Below, one piece after another: positions 1 to 8,862 of a stretch of 64,000 nucleotides of DNA (its first letter is position 1; every line of letters starts with the position of its first letter). Below the pieces are notes generated by a model. That model was not told the DNA's origin. It made no database searches and saw only the letters and a list, made by a program, of their open reading frames with translations. The position numbers and the translations under genes are program-made. Origin of the DNA: Parahaliea maris (GTDB lineage: Bacteria > Pseudomonadota > Gammaproteobacteria > Pseudomonadales > Halieaceae); the NCBI RefSeq assembly GCF_008064665.1, contig NZ_VRZA01000002.1, positions 248,001 through 312,000 on the forward strand, read 5' to 3'.

Positions 1-1639
1 CCAGGGTGTCGCGCACCTCGGTGTCGATGAACGCCAGGACTTCCTGCTTTTTCGGGTGATGGATCACCCGGCGCAGGCGCTGTTGCCAGGGTATCGGGTG
101 CTGGCTGACTAGCGGGGTCGTGGTCGCTTCCCGCAGGGTGTGGCGTTTCATCACTTCCATGCGCAGCGCGCGCAGCAGCCCCCAGCACATGAGCACCATG
201 ACAATGGTGAAGGGCAGGGCGCTGGCAATGGTGGCGGCCTGCAGGCCCTGTAAGCCTCCGGCCACCAGCAGGGCGGCGGCAATACAGCCCTCCGAAGCAG
301 CCCAGAAGATGCGTTGCCACACCGGGGATTCATCCTCGCCGCCCGCCGTCAGCATATCGACGACCAGGGAGCCCGAGTCGGAGGAGGTAACAAAAAAGGT
401 AATGACGAGCAGGGTTGCCAGGCCCGAGGCAACAGCGGAGAGGGGCAGGTATTCGAAGAACTTGAACAGGGCAACCGAGGTGTCCGCGGCCACGGCGTCC
501 GCCAGTTCCGTCGCCCCGTTGATCAGTATCTCGTACTGGGCGGTATTGCCGAATACCGTCATCCATAAGAACGTAAAGCCCGTGGGCACCAGCAGCACGC
601 CGATCACGAATTCGCGTATGGTCCTGCCGCGGGAGACCCGGGCGATAAACATGCCTACAAACGGTGACCAGGCGATCCACCAGCCCCAGTAAAACAGGGT
701 CCAGCCACCGATCCAGTCACTGGGGCGGTAGGCGTACAGATTGAAGGTGGTCTCCACCAGTTGCGACAGGTAGGCCCCCAGGTTCTGGAGGTAGGCCTGG
801 ACGAGGAAGATGCTGGGCCCTTCCAGCAGGACGAACAGCAGCAGGGCTGCCGCCAGAACCATATTCAGTTCCGAGACACGACGAATACCCCCGTCCAGCC
901 CCATGACCACGGAGATAGTGGCGAGGGCGGTAATGGAGAAGATCAGTACCACCTGTACCGTGGCGCTGACCGGAATCTCGAACAGGTAGTTGAGGCCGGA
1001 GTTCACCTGGATCACCCCGAAACCGAGAGAGGTGGCTACGCCGAACAGGGTGCCAAGTACCGCGAAGGTATCCACCGCGTGGCCTATCGGCCCATGAATA
1101 CGCTCACCGATAATGGGGTAGAGCGCCGAGCGAATGGTGAGTGGCAGCCCCTGGCGGAACGAGAAATAGGCCAGCGACAGGGCGACCACCGCATAAATGG
1201 CCCAGGCGTGAATGCCCCAGTGGAAATAGGTGATGCGCATCGCCTCGCGGGCGGCAGTGATGGTACCGCCTTCCCCGACAGGCGGGCTCATGGTGTGCAT
1301 GACCGGTTCGGCCACCCCGAAGAACATCAAACCGATGCCCATGCCGGCGGAAAACAGCATGGCGAACCAGGAGGTGTAGCTGTAATCCGGTTCGCTGTGC
1401 TCGGGCCCCAGCTTGATCTGGCCGAGTTCGGAAAAGGCGAGATAGAGGACGAAAATCAGGAATAGCGCTACGGCCAGGATGTAGAACCAGCCCACTTCAT
1501 TCACTACCCAGTCCTGCAGTTGGCCGAACCAGCGGTCTGCAGTGTCGGGGCTCAGCACGGCGAAGATGACGATCAGGAGGGCGAGGGTGGCGGAGCCGAA
1601 GAAAACAGGGGGATTGATGCGCGCTTTGATGGGGGGCAT
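1..1639 (-). CDS. BCCT family betaine/choline/carnitine transporter (3' end cut by window)
   Basis: Inner-membrane uptake carrier for quaternary-ammonium compounds (choline or glycine betaine), used for osmoprotection or carbon supply. About 546 codons are visible and the stop lies outside the window. Seen: an N-terminal membrane helix at about residues 11-30, the glycine-rich motif GMGIG at residues 99-103 (the TM3 substrate/ion region of BCCT carriers), and the family signature WWIAWSPFVG near residue 317, which carries the aromatic-box tryptophans. The visible C-terminus after the last helix is charged, as in BetT/BetP cytosolic tails. The ATG at 1639 is preceded by AGGAGT (1644-1649). The gene is divergent from the AidB-like gene across 200 bp. 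The exact substrate and the coupling ion cannot be told from the sequence. The family call is firm. Confidence 0.93.
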   Translation of the reverse strand, partial: MPPIKARINPPVFFGSATLALLIVIFAVLSPDTADRWFGQLQDWVVNEVGWFYILAVALFLIFVLYLAFSELGQIKLGPEHSEPDYSYTSWFAMLFSAGMGIGLMFFGVAEPVMHTMSPPVGEGGTITAAREAMRITYFHWGIHAWAIYAVVALSLAYFSFRQGLPLTIRSALYPIIGERIHGPIGHAVDTFAVLGTLFGVATSLGFGVIQVNSGLNYLFEIPVSATVQVVLIFSITALATISVVMGLDGGIRRVSELNMVLAAALLLFVLLEGPSIFLVQAYLQNLGAYLSQLVETTFNLYAYRPSDWIGGWTLFYWGWWIAWSPFVGMFIARVSRGRTIREFVIGVLLVPTGFTFLWMTVFGNTAQYEILINGATELADAVAADTSVALFKFFEYLPLSAVASGLATLLVITFFVTSSDSGSLVVDMLTAGGEDESPVWQRIFWAASEGCIAAALLVAGGLQGLQAATIASALPFTIVMVLMCWGLLRALRMEVMKRHTLREATTTPLVSQHPIPWQQRLRRVIHHPKKQEVLAFIDTEVRDTL

Positions 1640-1839
1640 TGGTACTCCTGTGTGGTGCGGGGCTCGCCCGCAACGCGGGACGTTACCTTCATCCTAGCAC
1701 TTTAATCGCGAGTCTGCGGTGGGGCGCTCCCGCCCGCGCTTGGCGGACTCGCCAGCGGATGGGCGTTTTCCGTAGGGCCGGCCAGCGGTTACCATGGCGC
1801 AGTTTTGGCGATCCCGCCCGTTCCGCCCGGAGTACCACA

Positions 1840-3528
1840 ATGCATAATACTGACCTTGACCTGTCCTCCGCCGCCCTGGCGACCACCCACGAAGTCTTCA
1901 ACCAGTCCCGGGCGCTGGAGGGCTACAACAGTTACTCCGGCGATACCGCACTGCGCGAGGCCGTGGAGCGGCACGGCGCCGCCTGGGCCGAATCCCGCTT
2001 GACGGAGCACGGCGCGCGCTGTGGCAGTGCCCAGGTCTACGAGTGGGGCTTTCAGGCCAACGCGAGCAAGCCGCAGTTTGCCTCCCACGACCGCCAGGGC
2101 CACCGGGTTGACCTGGTCAGGTACCACGACGCCTACCATCACCTCATGACCCTGGGGCTGGAGGCTGGCCTGCACAGCACTCCCTGGACCGATCCAGGCC
2201 CCGGGGCCCATGTGGCGCGGGCCGCACAGTACTACCTGCAGGCCCAGGTGGAGTCCGGGCACGGTTGCCCGCTGACCATGACGTTCGCCTCGGTTCCCAG
2301 TCTGCGTCTCACGCCCTCCCTCGGCGACACCTGGCTGCCGAAGATTCTCAATCGCGCCTACGACCCGCGCAATGTGCCCCACACCGAAAAGCAGGCCCTG
2401 ACCATCGGTATGGGGATGACCGAGAAGCAGGGGGGCTCGGATGTGCGCGCCAACACCACCCGGGCCCGGCCCCTGGCTGGCGGTGGCCCCGGTGACGCCT
2501 ATGAACTGGTGGGGCACAAATGGTTCACCTCGGCACCGATGTGCGATGCCTTTCTGGTATTGGCCCAGGCCGAGGGCGGCCTGAGCTGTTTCCTGGTGCC
2601 TCGCTGGCGCGACGATGGCAGCAAGAACCCCATCCAGGTGCAGCGACTCAAGGACAAGATGGGCAACGTCTCCAATGCCTCCTCGGAAATAGAACTGCGC
2701 GGGGCTCTCGGCTGGATGGTCGGGGAAGAAGGGCGCGGCGTGCGGGCCATTATCGAGATGGTTTCCATGACCCGTTTCGACTGCATGATTGGCTCGGCGG
2801 CCGCCCAGCGCCAGGGCGTGGCCCAGGCGGTGAATCACGCTGCCGGGCGATCCGCCTTCGGCAAGACCCTCATCGACCAGCCGCTGATGCGCAATGTACT
2901 GGCGGACCTGCAACTGGAGGCGGAGGGCTCGCTGGCCCTGACTTTGCGTATGGGTGAGGCACTGGACAAGAGCCTTGCTCCCGGCGGCGACGAACAGGAA
3001 AAGCTGTTACTGCGCCTGGGGCTGCCGACCGGCAAGTACTGGATTTGCAAGCGCACGCCCTTCCACACCTACGAGGCCATGGAGTGCCTGGGCGGGAACG
3101 GGGTCACCGAGGACTTTATTATGGCCCGACTGTACCGTGACGCGCCCATCAACGCGATCTGGGAAGGGTCAGGCAATGTCCAGGCCCTGGATATGCTGCG
3201 AGCCCTCAGTCGGAGTCCGGAGACCCTGGAAGCCTGGTTTGCCGAACTCGGACGGACCCGCGGCGACGACCCCCGCCTGGATGCTGCGGTGGGGCAGTTG
3301 CAAGCCGAGTTCAGCGATCCCGACGACATCGAGTATCGCGCCCGCCAGATTGTTGACCAGCTGGCCCTGACCATGCAGTCGAGTCTGCTGTTGCGCACGG
3401 GTAACCAGCCGGTGGCGGAGGCGTTTATCGCCTCGCGGTTGGTCGGAGGCAGCCAGCGCAATTTTGGTGGCCTGCCACGCGGTCTCGACATTGATACCCT
3501 GATTCGCCGGGCCGATCCCCACGGTTGA
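1840..3528 (+). CDS. aidB: AidB-like acyl-CoA dehydrogenase
   Basis: FAD-dependent acyl-CoA dehydrogenase of the AidB branch. E. coli AidB is a DNA-binding flavoprotein of the Ada alkylation response with weak isovaleryl-CoA dehydrogenase activity. The product is 562 residues (E. coli about 541). It shows the AidB N-terminal extension (VFNQ near the start), the FAD-region motif MGMTEKQGGSD near residue 191, LSCFLVPR, the block RLKDKMGN, and IWEGSGN near residue 440; all align by eye with E. coli AidB. The frame stays open further upstream, but the ATG at 1840 has GGAG 7 bases before it and matches the family start. No Ada box could be confirmed. The gene stands alone: upstream is a divergent carrier, downstream a GC-rich hairpin. 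Role in alkylation resistance versus branched-chain acyl metabolism is open. Confidence 0.9.
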   Translation: MHNTDLDLSSAALATTHEVFNQSRALEGYNSYSGDTALREAVERHGAAWAESRLTEHGARCGSAQVYEWGFQANASKPQFASHDRQGHRVDLVRYHDAYHHLMTLGLEAGLHSTPWTDPGPGAHVARAAQYYLQAQVESGHGCPLTMTFASVPSLRLTPSLGDTWLPKILNRAYDPRNVPHTEKQALTIGMGMTEKQGGSDVRANTTRARPLAGGGPGDAYELVGHKWFTSAPMCDAFLVLAQAEGGLSCFLVPRWRDDGSKNPIQVQRLKDKMGNVSNASSEIELRGALGWMVGEEGRGVRAIIEMVSMTRFDCMIGSAAAQRQGVAQAVNHAAGRSAFGKTLIDQPLMRNVLADLQLEAEGSLALTLRMGEALDKSLAPGGDEQEKLLLRLGLPTGKYWICKRTPFHTYEAMECLGGNGVTEDFIMARLYRDAPINAIWEGSGNVQALDMLRALSRSPETLEAWFAELGRTRGDDPRLDAAVGQLQAEFSDPDDIEYRARQIVDQLALTMQSSLLLRTGNQPVAEAFIASRLVGGSQRNFGGLPRGLDIDTLIRRADPHG

Positions 3529-3584
3529 ATTCACGGCCGCTCGCACTCGCGGCGGGCTATTGAAACCCGTCTCGGAAGAGGATG

Positions 3585-3601
3585 CCCTGCCCCGGGCAGG
3601 G
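3585..3601. other. Perfect GC-rich palindrome after the AidB gene
   Basis: CCCTGCCC and GGGCAGGG face each other across one base, 57 bases after the aidB stop. As RNA it would fold as a short hairpin, but no T-run follows, so it is at best a weak or factor-assisted terminator. Confidence 0.4.
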
Positions 3602-3665
3602 TATCTCCCAAGTTTCCTGCCAACAGCGCGCCTGCTACACTGACTACCTCGCCTGATTCCAGCCG

Positions 3666-3686
3666 GCCCGGGACCCCGCCCCGGGC
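3666..3686. other. Second GC-rich inverted repeat before the retropepsin-like gene
   Basis: GCCCGGG and CCCGGGC are separated by 7 bases, about 50 bases upstream of the next start codon. It may be a transcript-end or 5'-leader hairpin; no T-run follows. Confidence 0.35.
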
Positions 3687-3734
3687 AGTTACCGGATTAC
3701 TGGTATCAGGACCATGACATAACACGAGGTCATA

Positions 3735-4379
3735 GTGACACGACACAAAGCGCTCGCCGCCTTGCTGCCCGGACTACTGGTTGCGGCCTGTAGCTCTACG
3801 CCCGTAGAGCCTCCCGCTGTCGCCGAGGAGCGGGTCTGTCCCCCGGTGCCCGTGGTTGAATGTCCAGTCTGCGATGCGCGGGCCTGTCCGGCGCCTCCCG
3901 TGGTGGAGAAAGTGATCACCCGCACCGTCCCCGCACCGGCCCCGGTACCGCTGAGGGCGGGCAAGCTTAACCTGCCGGTGATTGGTTCCGAGGAGTGGGC
4001 GACGGTAGAGCCGCCCGGGCTGGAGCTGAAGGCCCGCATCGACACCGGTTCAGATGTCACCGTACTGACGGTCCAGAACCTGCGCCAGTTCGAAAAGGAT
4101 GGCCAGCGCTTCGTGATGTTCGACCTGTCCGGCGCAGAGAGTGAGCAACCGGTGGAAGTGGAGACCCCGGTAGAACGGCGGTTGATGATCAAGCGGCGCG
4201 ATGGCAGCAGCGAGCGGCGCTATATCGTCCAGCTCTGGCTCACCATCGGAGATAGTCGCTCCCTGATCGACGTGGCCCTGAGCGAACGCGATGAATCGGA
4301 ATTTCCGCTGCAGGTCGGGCGTAACTTCCTTACCGATGTCGCCATTGTCGATGTCGGCCAGCGCTATCTCGCCGATTAG
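3735..4379 (+). CDS. Retropepsin-like aspartic peptidase lipoprotein ('ATP-dependent zinc protease' family)
   Basis: Predicted periplasmic, membrane-anchored protein of 214 residues. The N-terminus is a lipoprotein signal with lipobox LVAAC, Cys at residue 19. A Pro/Cys-rich linker follows, holding several Cys residues between about 34 and 55. The catalytic region carries RIDTGSD with Asp103, the DTG(A/S) signature of single-domain retropepsin-type peptidases. Databases call the family 'ATP-dependent zinc protease' although the motif is aspartyl-protease-like. The start is GTG at 3735 with GAGG upstream. It is the first gene of a compact run with the next two (12 bp gap, then a 4-bp overlap); this three-family set recurs in proteobacteria. 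By context it may trim or sense a peptide or amide made by the ATP-grasp ligase; that role is inference. Confidence 0.82.
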   Translation: MTRHKALAALLPGLLVAACSSTPVEPPAVAEERVCPPVPVVECPVCDARACPAPPVVEKVITRTVPAPAPVPLRAGKLNLPVIGSEEWATVEPPGLELKARIDTGSDVTVLTVQNLRQFEKDGQRFVMFDLSGAESEQPVEVETPVERRLMIKRRDGSSERRYIVQLWLTIGDSRSLIDVALSERDESEFPLQVGRNFLTDVAIVDVGQRYLAD

Positions 4380-4391
4380 GGTTGCGCCAGG

Positions 4392-5915
4392 ATGATTGCC
4401 TCCAAACTCAAGATTGGCCTGGTCGCTGCCTTCCTCATCGTGTTTGGTCTCGGCCTGACCCTGTACAAGGCCGGTCGCCTCGGCCTGCCATTGCTACCCG
4501 GCGAATCCCGGGAAGTGTGGACCATCGAGTCAAAAATCAGTTTCAAGCCGTCCTCGGGCCCTGTGGAAGTCGACCTGAAAATGCCCCAGGCCCTCGGCGG
4601 CTGGGTTCTCCTGGATGAGCACTTTGCCTCGTCCGGCTTTGGCTTTTCGGTCGACGACGAGGCCGGCCGTCGCGAGGCGCGCTGGACCCGCCAGGACCTG
4701 GAGCGGCCGACCACGCTGTACTACAAGATCCAGTCCTACCGGGCCAACGTGGACTCGCTGCCCGACTACCCGGTACAGCTCGACAGCAAGCCGCGGATGC
4801 AGGCCGACCAGCTCACCGCCATGGAGCGGCTGGTGGAACTGTTACGGGAGAAGTCCACCGGGCCGGAAACCCTCGCTCGTCTGCTCATACAGGATCTGAA
4901 TCGGAGCGAACCCGACGCCGACACGGCCTTCCTGATCGACAGTTATGCCGGCTCGTTACAGGAATTGATGCTGCATGTAATGACCTTCGCCGAGATTCCC
5001 GCACACCTGGTACGGGGCATCCGGCTGGAGGACGGGCGCCGCCGCCAGACCCTCAGCGCCATGTTGGAAATTTACGACGGCGACCGCTGGGTACTGCTGG
5101 ACCCGGTCAGCGGTGAAGTGGGTTTACCCGATGACTTCTTCGTCTGGCAGCGGGGCCCCGGCACCGTCCTGCGGGTGATGGGGGCGCGGGATTCGCGGCT
5201 CGAGTTTGCCCTGGTCAGCAACAACGTGCCCGCCAAGACCGTGGTATCGATGGAGCAGCAGAGCGAGCAGTTCGCCCTGCTGGACTTCTCCATCTACGCC
5301 CTGCCGGTGGAGCAGCAGGGTATCTTCAAGGGACTGCTGCTGATACCCGTGGCCACGTTCATGGTCGTGCTGCTGCGGCTGATTATCGGGGTGAAAACCT
5401 CGGGCACCTTCATGCCGGTACTGATTGCGCTGGCGTTCCTGCAGACCACGTTGTGGGTTGGGCTGGCCATCTTCCTGGTGATCGTCGGGGTAGGGCTGTG
5501 GATACGTTCCTGGTTGTCGCATCTCAATTTATTACTGGTGGCCCGGGTCTCGGCGGTCATTATTGTGGTGATACTGCTGATGGCTACCATGGCCATCATC
5601 GCTTACAAGCTGGGCCTGGACCAGGCGCTGACAGTCACCTTCTTCCCCATCATCATCCTGGCGTGGACGGTGGAACGGATGTCCATACTGTGGGAGGAAG
5701 AGGGCGGCCATGAGGTGCTGATCCAGGGCGGTGGCAGCTTGCTGGTGGCGGTGCTCGCCTACCTGGTGATGTCGATTCCGCTGGTCGCCCACCTGACCTT
5801 CAACTTCCCCGAACTGCTGTTCAGCCTGCTGGGAGTGGTATTGCTGCTCGGCAAGTACACCGGCTATCGCCTGTCAGAGCTCTACCGCTTCCGGGAAATG
5901 GTGAAACCCCAGTGA
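4392..5915 (+). CDS. Inactive transglutaminase-like domain fused to a 7TM domain
   Basis: Inner-membrane protein of 507 residues. Seen: an N-terminal membrane anchor (about residues 5-25), a periplasmic stretch with a transglutaminase-like fold in the middle (about 130-250), then about seven hydrophobic helices from near residue 310 to the end. The family is known as 'inactive transglutaminase fused to seven transmembrane helices', because the Cys of the Cys-His-Asp triad is lost; no convincing catalytic Cys is seen here. It sits between the retropepsin-like lipoprotein and the ATP-grasp ligase and overlaps the ligase start by 4 bp (GTGA), which implies translational coupling. It may bind the peptide-like product or carry it across the membrane; no function is proven from sequence. 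The start at 4392 has only a weak Shine-Dalgarno (CCAGG, abutting). Confidence 0.82.
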   Translation: MIASKLKIGLVAAFLIVFGLGLTLYKAGRLGLPLLPGESREVWTIESKISFKPSSGPVEVDLKMPQALGGWVLLDEHFASSGFGFSVDDEAGRREARWTRQDLERPTTLYYKIQSYRANVDSLPDYPVQLDSKPRMQADQLTAMERLVELLREKSTGPETLARLLIQDLNRSEPDADTAFLIDSYAGSLQELMLHVMTFAEIPAHLVRGIRLEDGRRRQTLSAMLEIYDGDRWVLLDPVSGEVGLPDDFFVWQRGPGTVLRVMGARDSRLEFALVSNNVPAKTVVSMEQQSEQFALLDFSIYALPVEQQGIFKGLLLIPVATFMVVLLRLIIGVKTSGTFMPVLIALAFLQTTLWVGLAIFLVIVGVGLWIRSWLSHLNLLLVARVSAVIIVVILLMATMAIIAYKLGLDQALTVTFFPIIILAWTVERMSILWEEEGGHEVLIQGGGSLLVAVLAYLVMSIPLVAHLTFNFPELLFSLLGVVLLLGKYTGYRLSELYRFREMVKPQ

Positions 5916-6901
5916 TCCGCCTGGTCTCTCCGCGCACCCTGCGCAAACTCGGCATCCTCGGCATGAACCGGCGTAACGTCGGTTTTATCGGGCGCTGTAA
6001 CGTGCGCCGCAACTACCGGCTGGTGGACGACAAACTGCTGACCAAGCACGCCGCACTTGACCGCGGGGTGCCCACCCCGGAGCTCTACGGCGTGGTGGAA
6101 TACCAGTTCGAAATCAACGATATCGTGGAGGAACTGGCCCAGCGCGAGAGCTTCGTGATCAAGCCGGTGCAGGGCAGCGGCGGCAAGGGCATCCTCGTGA
6201 TCACCGGACGCGATGGCGACCACTTTGTGAAGTCCTCCGGCGCGGTGATCGACGCCGATGCCCTCCGGCGCCACACCTCCAATATTCTCGCCGGGCTGTA
6301 CAGTCTGGGCGGCCGCAACGACCAGGCGATGATCGAGGCCCTGCTGGACTTTGATCCCGTGATGGCCCCCTACAGCCACGAGGGTGTGCCGGATATACGG
6401 GTGATCGTCTATCGCGGCGTGCCGGTCATGGCCATGATCCGCTGTGCCACCCACGCTTCCGATGGCAAGGCCAACCTGCACCAGGGCGCTGTAGGGGTGG
6501 GCATCGATATTGGCAGTGGCTGCCCCGTTGCAGCCGTGCAACAGGGCAGGCTGGTGACCCATCACCCGGATACCGGCGCGCGCTTTACCGAGCTGAAGAT
6601 TCCCCGCTGGCAGGAGATCCTTGAACTGGCCGCGGGCTGCGCCGAGATGTGCGGTCTCGGTTACCTCGGCGCCGACATCGTTCTCGACCGGAAACGCGGG
6701 CCCATGCTACTGGAGCTGAACGCCCGCCCCGGGCTGTCCATCCAGGTGGCCAACCAGGAGGGGCTGATCGGCCGCCTGCACCGCGCCGACGAGATTGCCG
6801 ACCGCTGTGACACCGACGCCGAGCGCATCGCCGCCGCCCGGGAGGCTTTCAGCGTGGAGAACATGGTCCCCCTGGCGGAACAGGCTGCCGCCCTGTCCTG
6901 A
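5912..6901 (+). CDS. RimK-related ATP-grasp alpha-L-glutamate ligase-like protein
   Basis: Cytoplasmic ATP-grasp enzyme of 329 residues that should use ATP to join an amino acid (by analogy glutamate) to a carboxylate through an acyl-phosphate. Motifs: the glycine-rich ATP loop QGSGGKGI near residues 86-93, the strand GADIVLD and the metal-binding LLELNARPG in the C-terminal part. These place it with the RimK-like ligases of the three-gene retropepsin/7TM-transglutaminase module rather than with ribosomal RimK. The start is GTG inside the stop of the previous gene (4-bp overlap). The acceptor substrate is unknown. The family call is firm and the chemistry is inferred. Confidence 0.87.
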   Translation: MIRLVSPRTLRKLGILGMNRRNVGFIGRCNVRRNYRLVDDKLLTKHAALDRGVPTPELYGVVEYQFEINDIVEELAQRESFVIKPVQGSGGKGILVITGRDGDHFVKSSGAVIDADALRRHTSNILAGLYSLGGRNDQAMIEALLDFDPVMAPYSHEGVPDIRVIVYRGVPVMAMIRCATHASDGKANLHQGAVGVGIDIGSGCPVAAVQQGRLVTHHPDTGARFTELKIPRWQEILELAAGCAEMCGLGYLGADIVLDRKRGPMLLELNARPGLSIQVANQEGLIGRLHRADEIADRCDTDAERIAAAREAFSVENMVPLAEQAAALS

Positions 6902-6924
6902 ACCCGGCCATGTGGGCCTTCCAG

Positions 6925-7710
6925 TCAGCCGCGCTGGGACGAAAGATTGCCGCCGTCCACCACCAGTTCGGTGGCGGTAATATAGCTGGCGTCATCCGAT
7001 AGCAGGAAGCGTACCGCAGTACCGATTTCCCGCGGCTCTCCCAGCCGCCCCAGCAGGATCCGTCGCTCAAAGGCCTCTTTTTGCCCGGGGGCGTGCTCCA
7101 GTCCCCCCAGCAGCATCGGGGTGGCAATGTGCCCCGGTGATACCGAATTGATGCGCACCCCATAGCGGGCCAGTTCATCGGCCAGCGCCCGGTTCATGGC
7201 CAGCATGCCGCCCTTGCTGGCACTGTAGGTGGGGTTCATGGCATTGCCCTGGGTGGCATTGATCGAGGAAATTCCGACCACCGCGGCGCCCGGCGTGGCC
7301 TTGAGGTCTTCCAGCATGGCCTGGATAAGGAAGACCTGGGCGCGCAGGTTGATGTCCATCACCTGTTGCCAGGTGTCCTGGGTGAGTTGCTCGATGGTCG
7401 CTACCCCGCTGACGCCGGCGCTGTGGACCAGGCCGCCGAGCGGGCCCAGGGCTTCCCGGCTGGTAGCGACCCCGGCACGAATCGCGTCGAGGCTGGCGAC
7501 GTCCACCGCCAGCCCGATTGCCTCAATGTCGTACTGCTTCGCCAGTTCACTGGCGAGGTTCTCCGCCGCAGCGGCATCGAGGTCCCAGATTGCCACCGGG
7601 CGGCCGGCTTCGGCCAGGGCCTCGGCGCAGGCGCGGCCGATGCCCGAGGCGCCACCGGTAATGATCACGGGCGTCAGGGGTGAGTGTGAAGGGCGGGACT
7701 GGTTGGCCAC
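6925..7710 (-). CDS. SDR family NAD(P)-dependent oxidoreductase
   Basis: Classical short-chain dehydrogenase/reductase, 261 residues, one Rossmann domain. Motifs: TGGASGIG cofactor loop near the N-terminus, HSAG (the NNAG-equivalent), catalytic Ser in GISSIN, YSASKGG with the Tyr and Lys of the active site, and SPGHIATPM followed by a mobile substrate lid. The acidic residue ending the second strand (WDLD) favours NAD over NADP. GTG at 7710 is chosen because GAGGAG lies 8 bases upstream; the frame extends 37 codons further without an SDR-like N-terminus. It is convergent with the ATP-grasp module and divergent from the EEP-family gene. Substrate unknown. Confidence 0.88.
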   Translation of the reverse strand: MANQSRPSHSPLTPVIITGGASGIGRACAEALAEAGRPVAIWDLDAAAAENLASELAKQYDIEAIGLAVDVASLDAIRAGVATSREALGPLGGLVHSAGVSGVATIEQLTQDTWQQVMDINLRAQVFLIQAMLEDLKATPGAAVVGISSINATQGNAMNPTYSASKGGMLAMNRALADELARYGVRINSVSPGHIATPMLLGGLEHAPGQKEAFERRILLGRLGEPREIGTAVRFLLSDDASYITATELVVDGGNLSSQRG

Positions 7711-7940
7711 GGCAAGTTCTCCTCGGCTGGGTGCCGGCTTTGTGCCGGCAATAGGCGGCTGGCGCAGGATGGATATGCGCTTTAATTCTACCTGCGGGCA
7801 GGTAAGTGGCAAGGCCGACACCCGGATCGGAGCGCATTGGTTTAAATTTCGGTCAATTCCCGGGGGTGAGGTCCACCTCCGCAGAGCTCTGGGCTATAGT
7901 GTCCTGCATTTTGTCTTGGGGTTTAAGGAAGCGGGAGGCT

Positions 7941-8750
7941 ATGGGGTCGCAGAGCGAGAGCCAGCATATCCAGCAGGCGGGAACGGCGATTCCACAACTG
8001 CACATCCTCACCTACAACGTGCACAAGGGTTACTGTGCAGGCAACCGGCGCTTCATGCTGGACGCCATGCGTGAGCGAATCGCTGAAACCGGGGCCGATA
8101 TCGTCTTCCTGCAGGAGATCCACGGCCACGCTGAGAAAAGTGCCCGCAAGCGCCGTCGCGCCTCCTACCCCGACCAGCCTCACTTCGAGTACCTGGCGGA
8201 CCAGTCCTGGCCCCACTACGCCTATGGTCGCAACGCCATCTATCGCAAAGGGGATCACGGCAATGCCATCCTCAGCATGCACCCCTTCACGCGCTGGGAA
8301 AATATCGACGTGGCCCTGTTTCCGCGCTCCAGTCGGAGCATCCTCCACGGGGTGATCGACATTCCCGGCTTCGACAAACCGGTACACACGCTGTGCGTCC
8401 ACCTCGGCCTGCTCGAGCGCGAGCGCCGGGCCCAGATCCGCACCCTGGTGGAGCGCATCGAGGAGCACGTGCCGCGGGACGAGCCGATGATCATCGCCGG
8501 CGATTTCAATGACTGGCGCATGCAGGCCGAGCGCCACTTGCGCAGCGACCTGGGCCTCAGGGAGCTGTTCGTCAAGTTGACCGGGCGTCACGCCCGCACC
8601 TTCCCGGTCTGGGCCCCGGTGTTTCCGGTCGACCGCATCTACTACCGCGGGCTCAAGCCGGTGTCCTGCGCCTGCCTGGGGGAGGGCAGCTGGCGTGAAT
8701 TGTCGGATCACGCGGCCTTGTTCGGGGTGTTCGAGCTTTCCGGGCATTAG
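7941..8750 (+). CDS. Endonuclease/exonuclease/phosphatase (EEP) family protein
   Basis: A 269-residue metal-dependent phosphodiesterase-fold protein. Characteristic residues seen in order: Asn in TYNVHKG, Glu in LQEIHGH, His in CVHLGL, the GDFNDW block, DRIYY and the terminal SDHAAL. No signal peptide or membrane helix, so it is probably cytoplasmic. Several proteobacterial members act on phospholipid-like or nucleic-acid phosphodiesters, and sequence alone does not separate these. ATG at 7941 has GGGAGG just upstream; an in-frame extension of 45 codons lacks one. Divergent from the SDR gene, followed by rhlE. Confidence 0.87.
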   Translation: MGSQSESQHIQQAGTAIPQLHILTYNVHKGYCAGNRRFMLDAMRERIAETGADIVFLQEIHGHAEKSARKRRRASYPDQPHFEYLADQSWPHYAYGRNAIYRKGDHGNAILSMHPFTRWENIDVALFPRSSRSILHGVIDIPGFDKPVHTLCVHLGLLERERRAQIRTLVERIEEHVPRDEPMIIAGDFNDWRMQAERHLRSDLGLRELFVKLTGRHARTFPVWAPVFPVDRIYYRGLKPVSCACLGEGSWRELSDHAALFGVFELSGH

Positions 8751-8761
8751 TACCAATCCGG

Positions 8762-8789
8762 TTGCAACCGGTGGCGATTCGCGTATGAT
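8762..8789 (+). promoter_or_regulatory. Putative sigma-70 promoter of rhlE
   Basis: TTGCAA (8762-8767) and TATGAT (8784-8789) are separated by 16 bases, about 70 bases before the rhlE start, just after the stop of the previous gene. Both hexamers are close to consensus. Confidence 0.55.
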
Positions 8790-8862
8790 CTGCGCCCTTC
8801 GCACTTGCTGACAGTGCCCGCGTTGTTGTCAGCATTCCCCTTCTGTTAAGAGAAAGTTGACT

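Noticed and set aside
1639-1839. In-frame upstream extension of the AidB-like protein
   Set aside because: The 67 extra codons lack homology and the internal ATG has a good Shine-Dalgarno.
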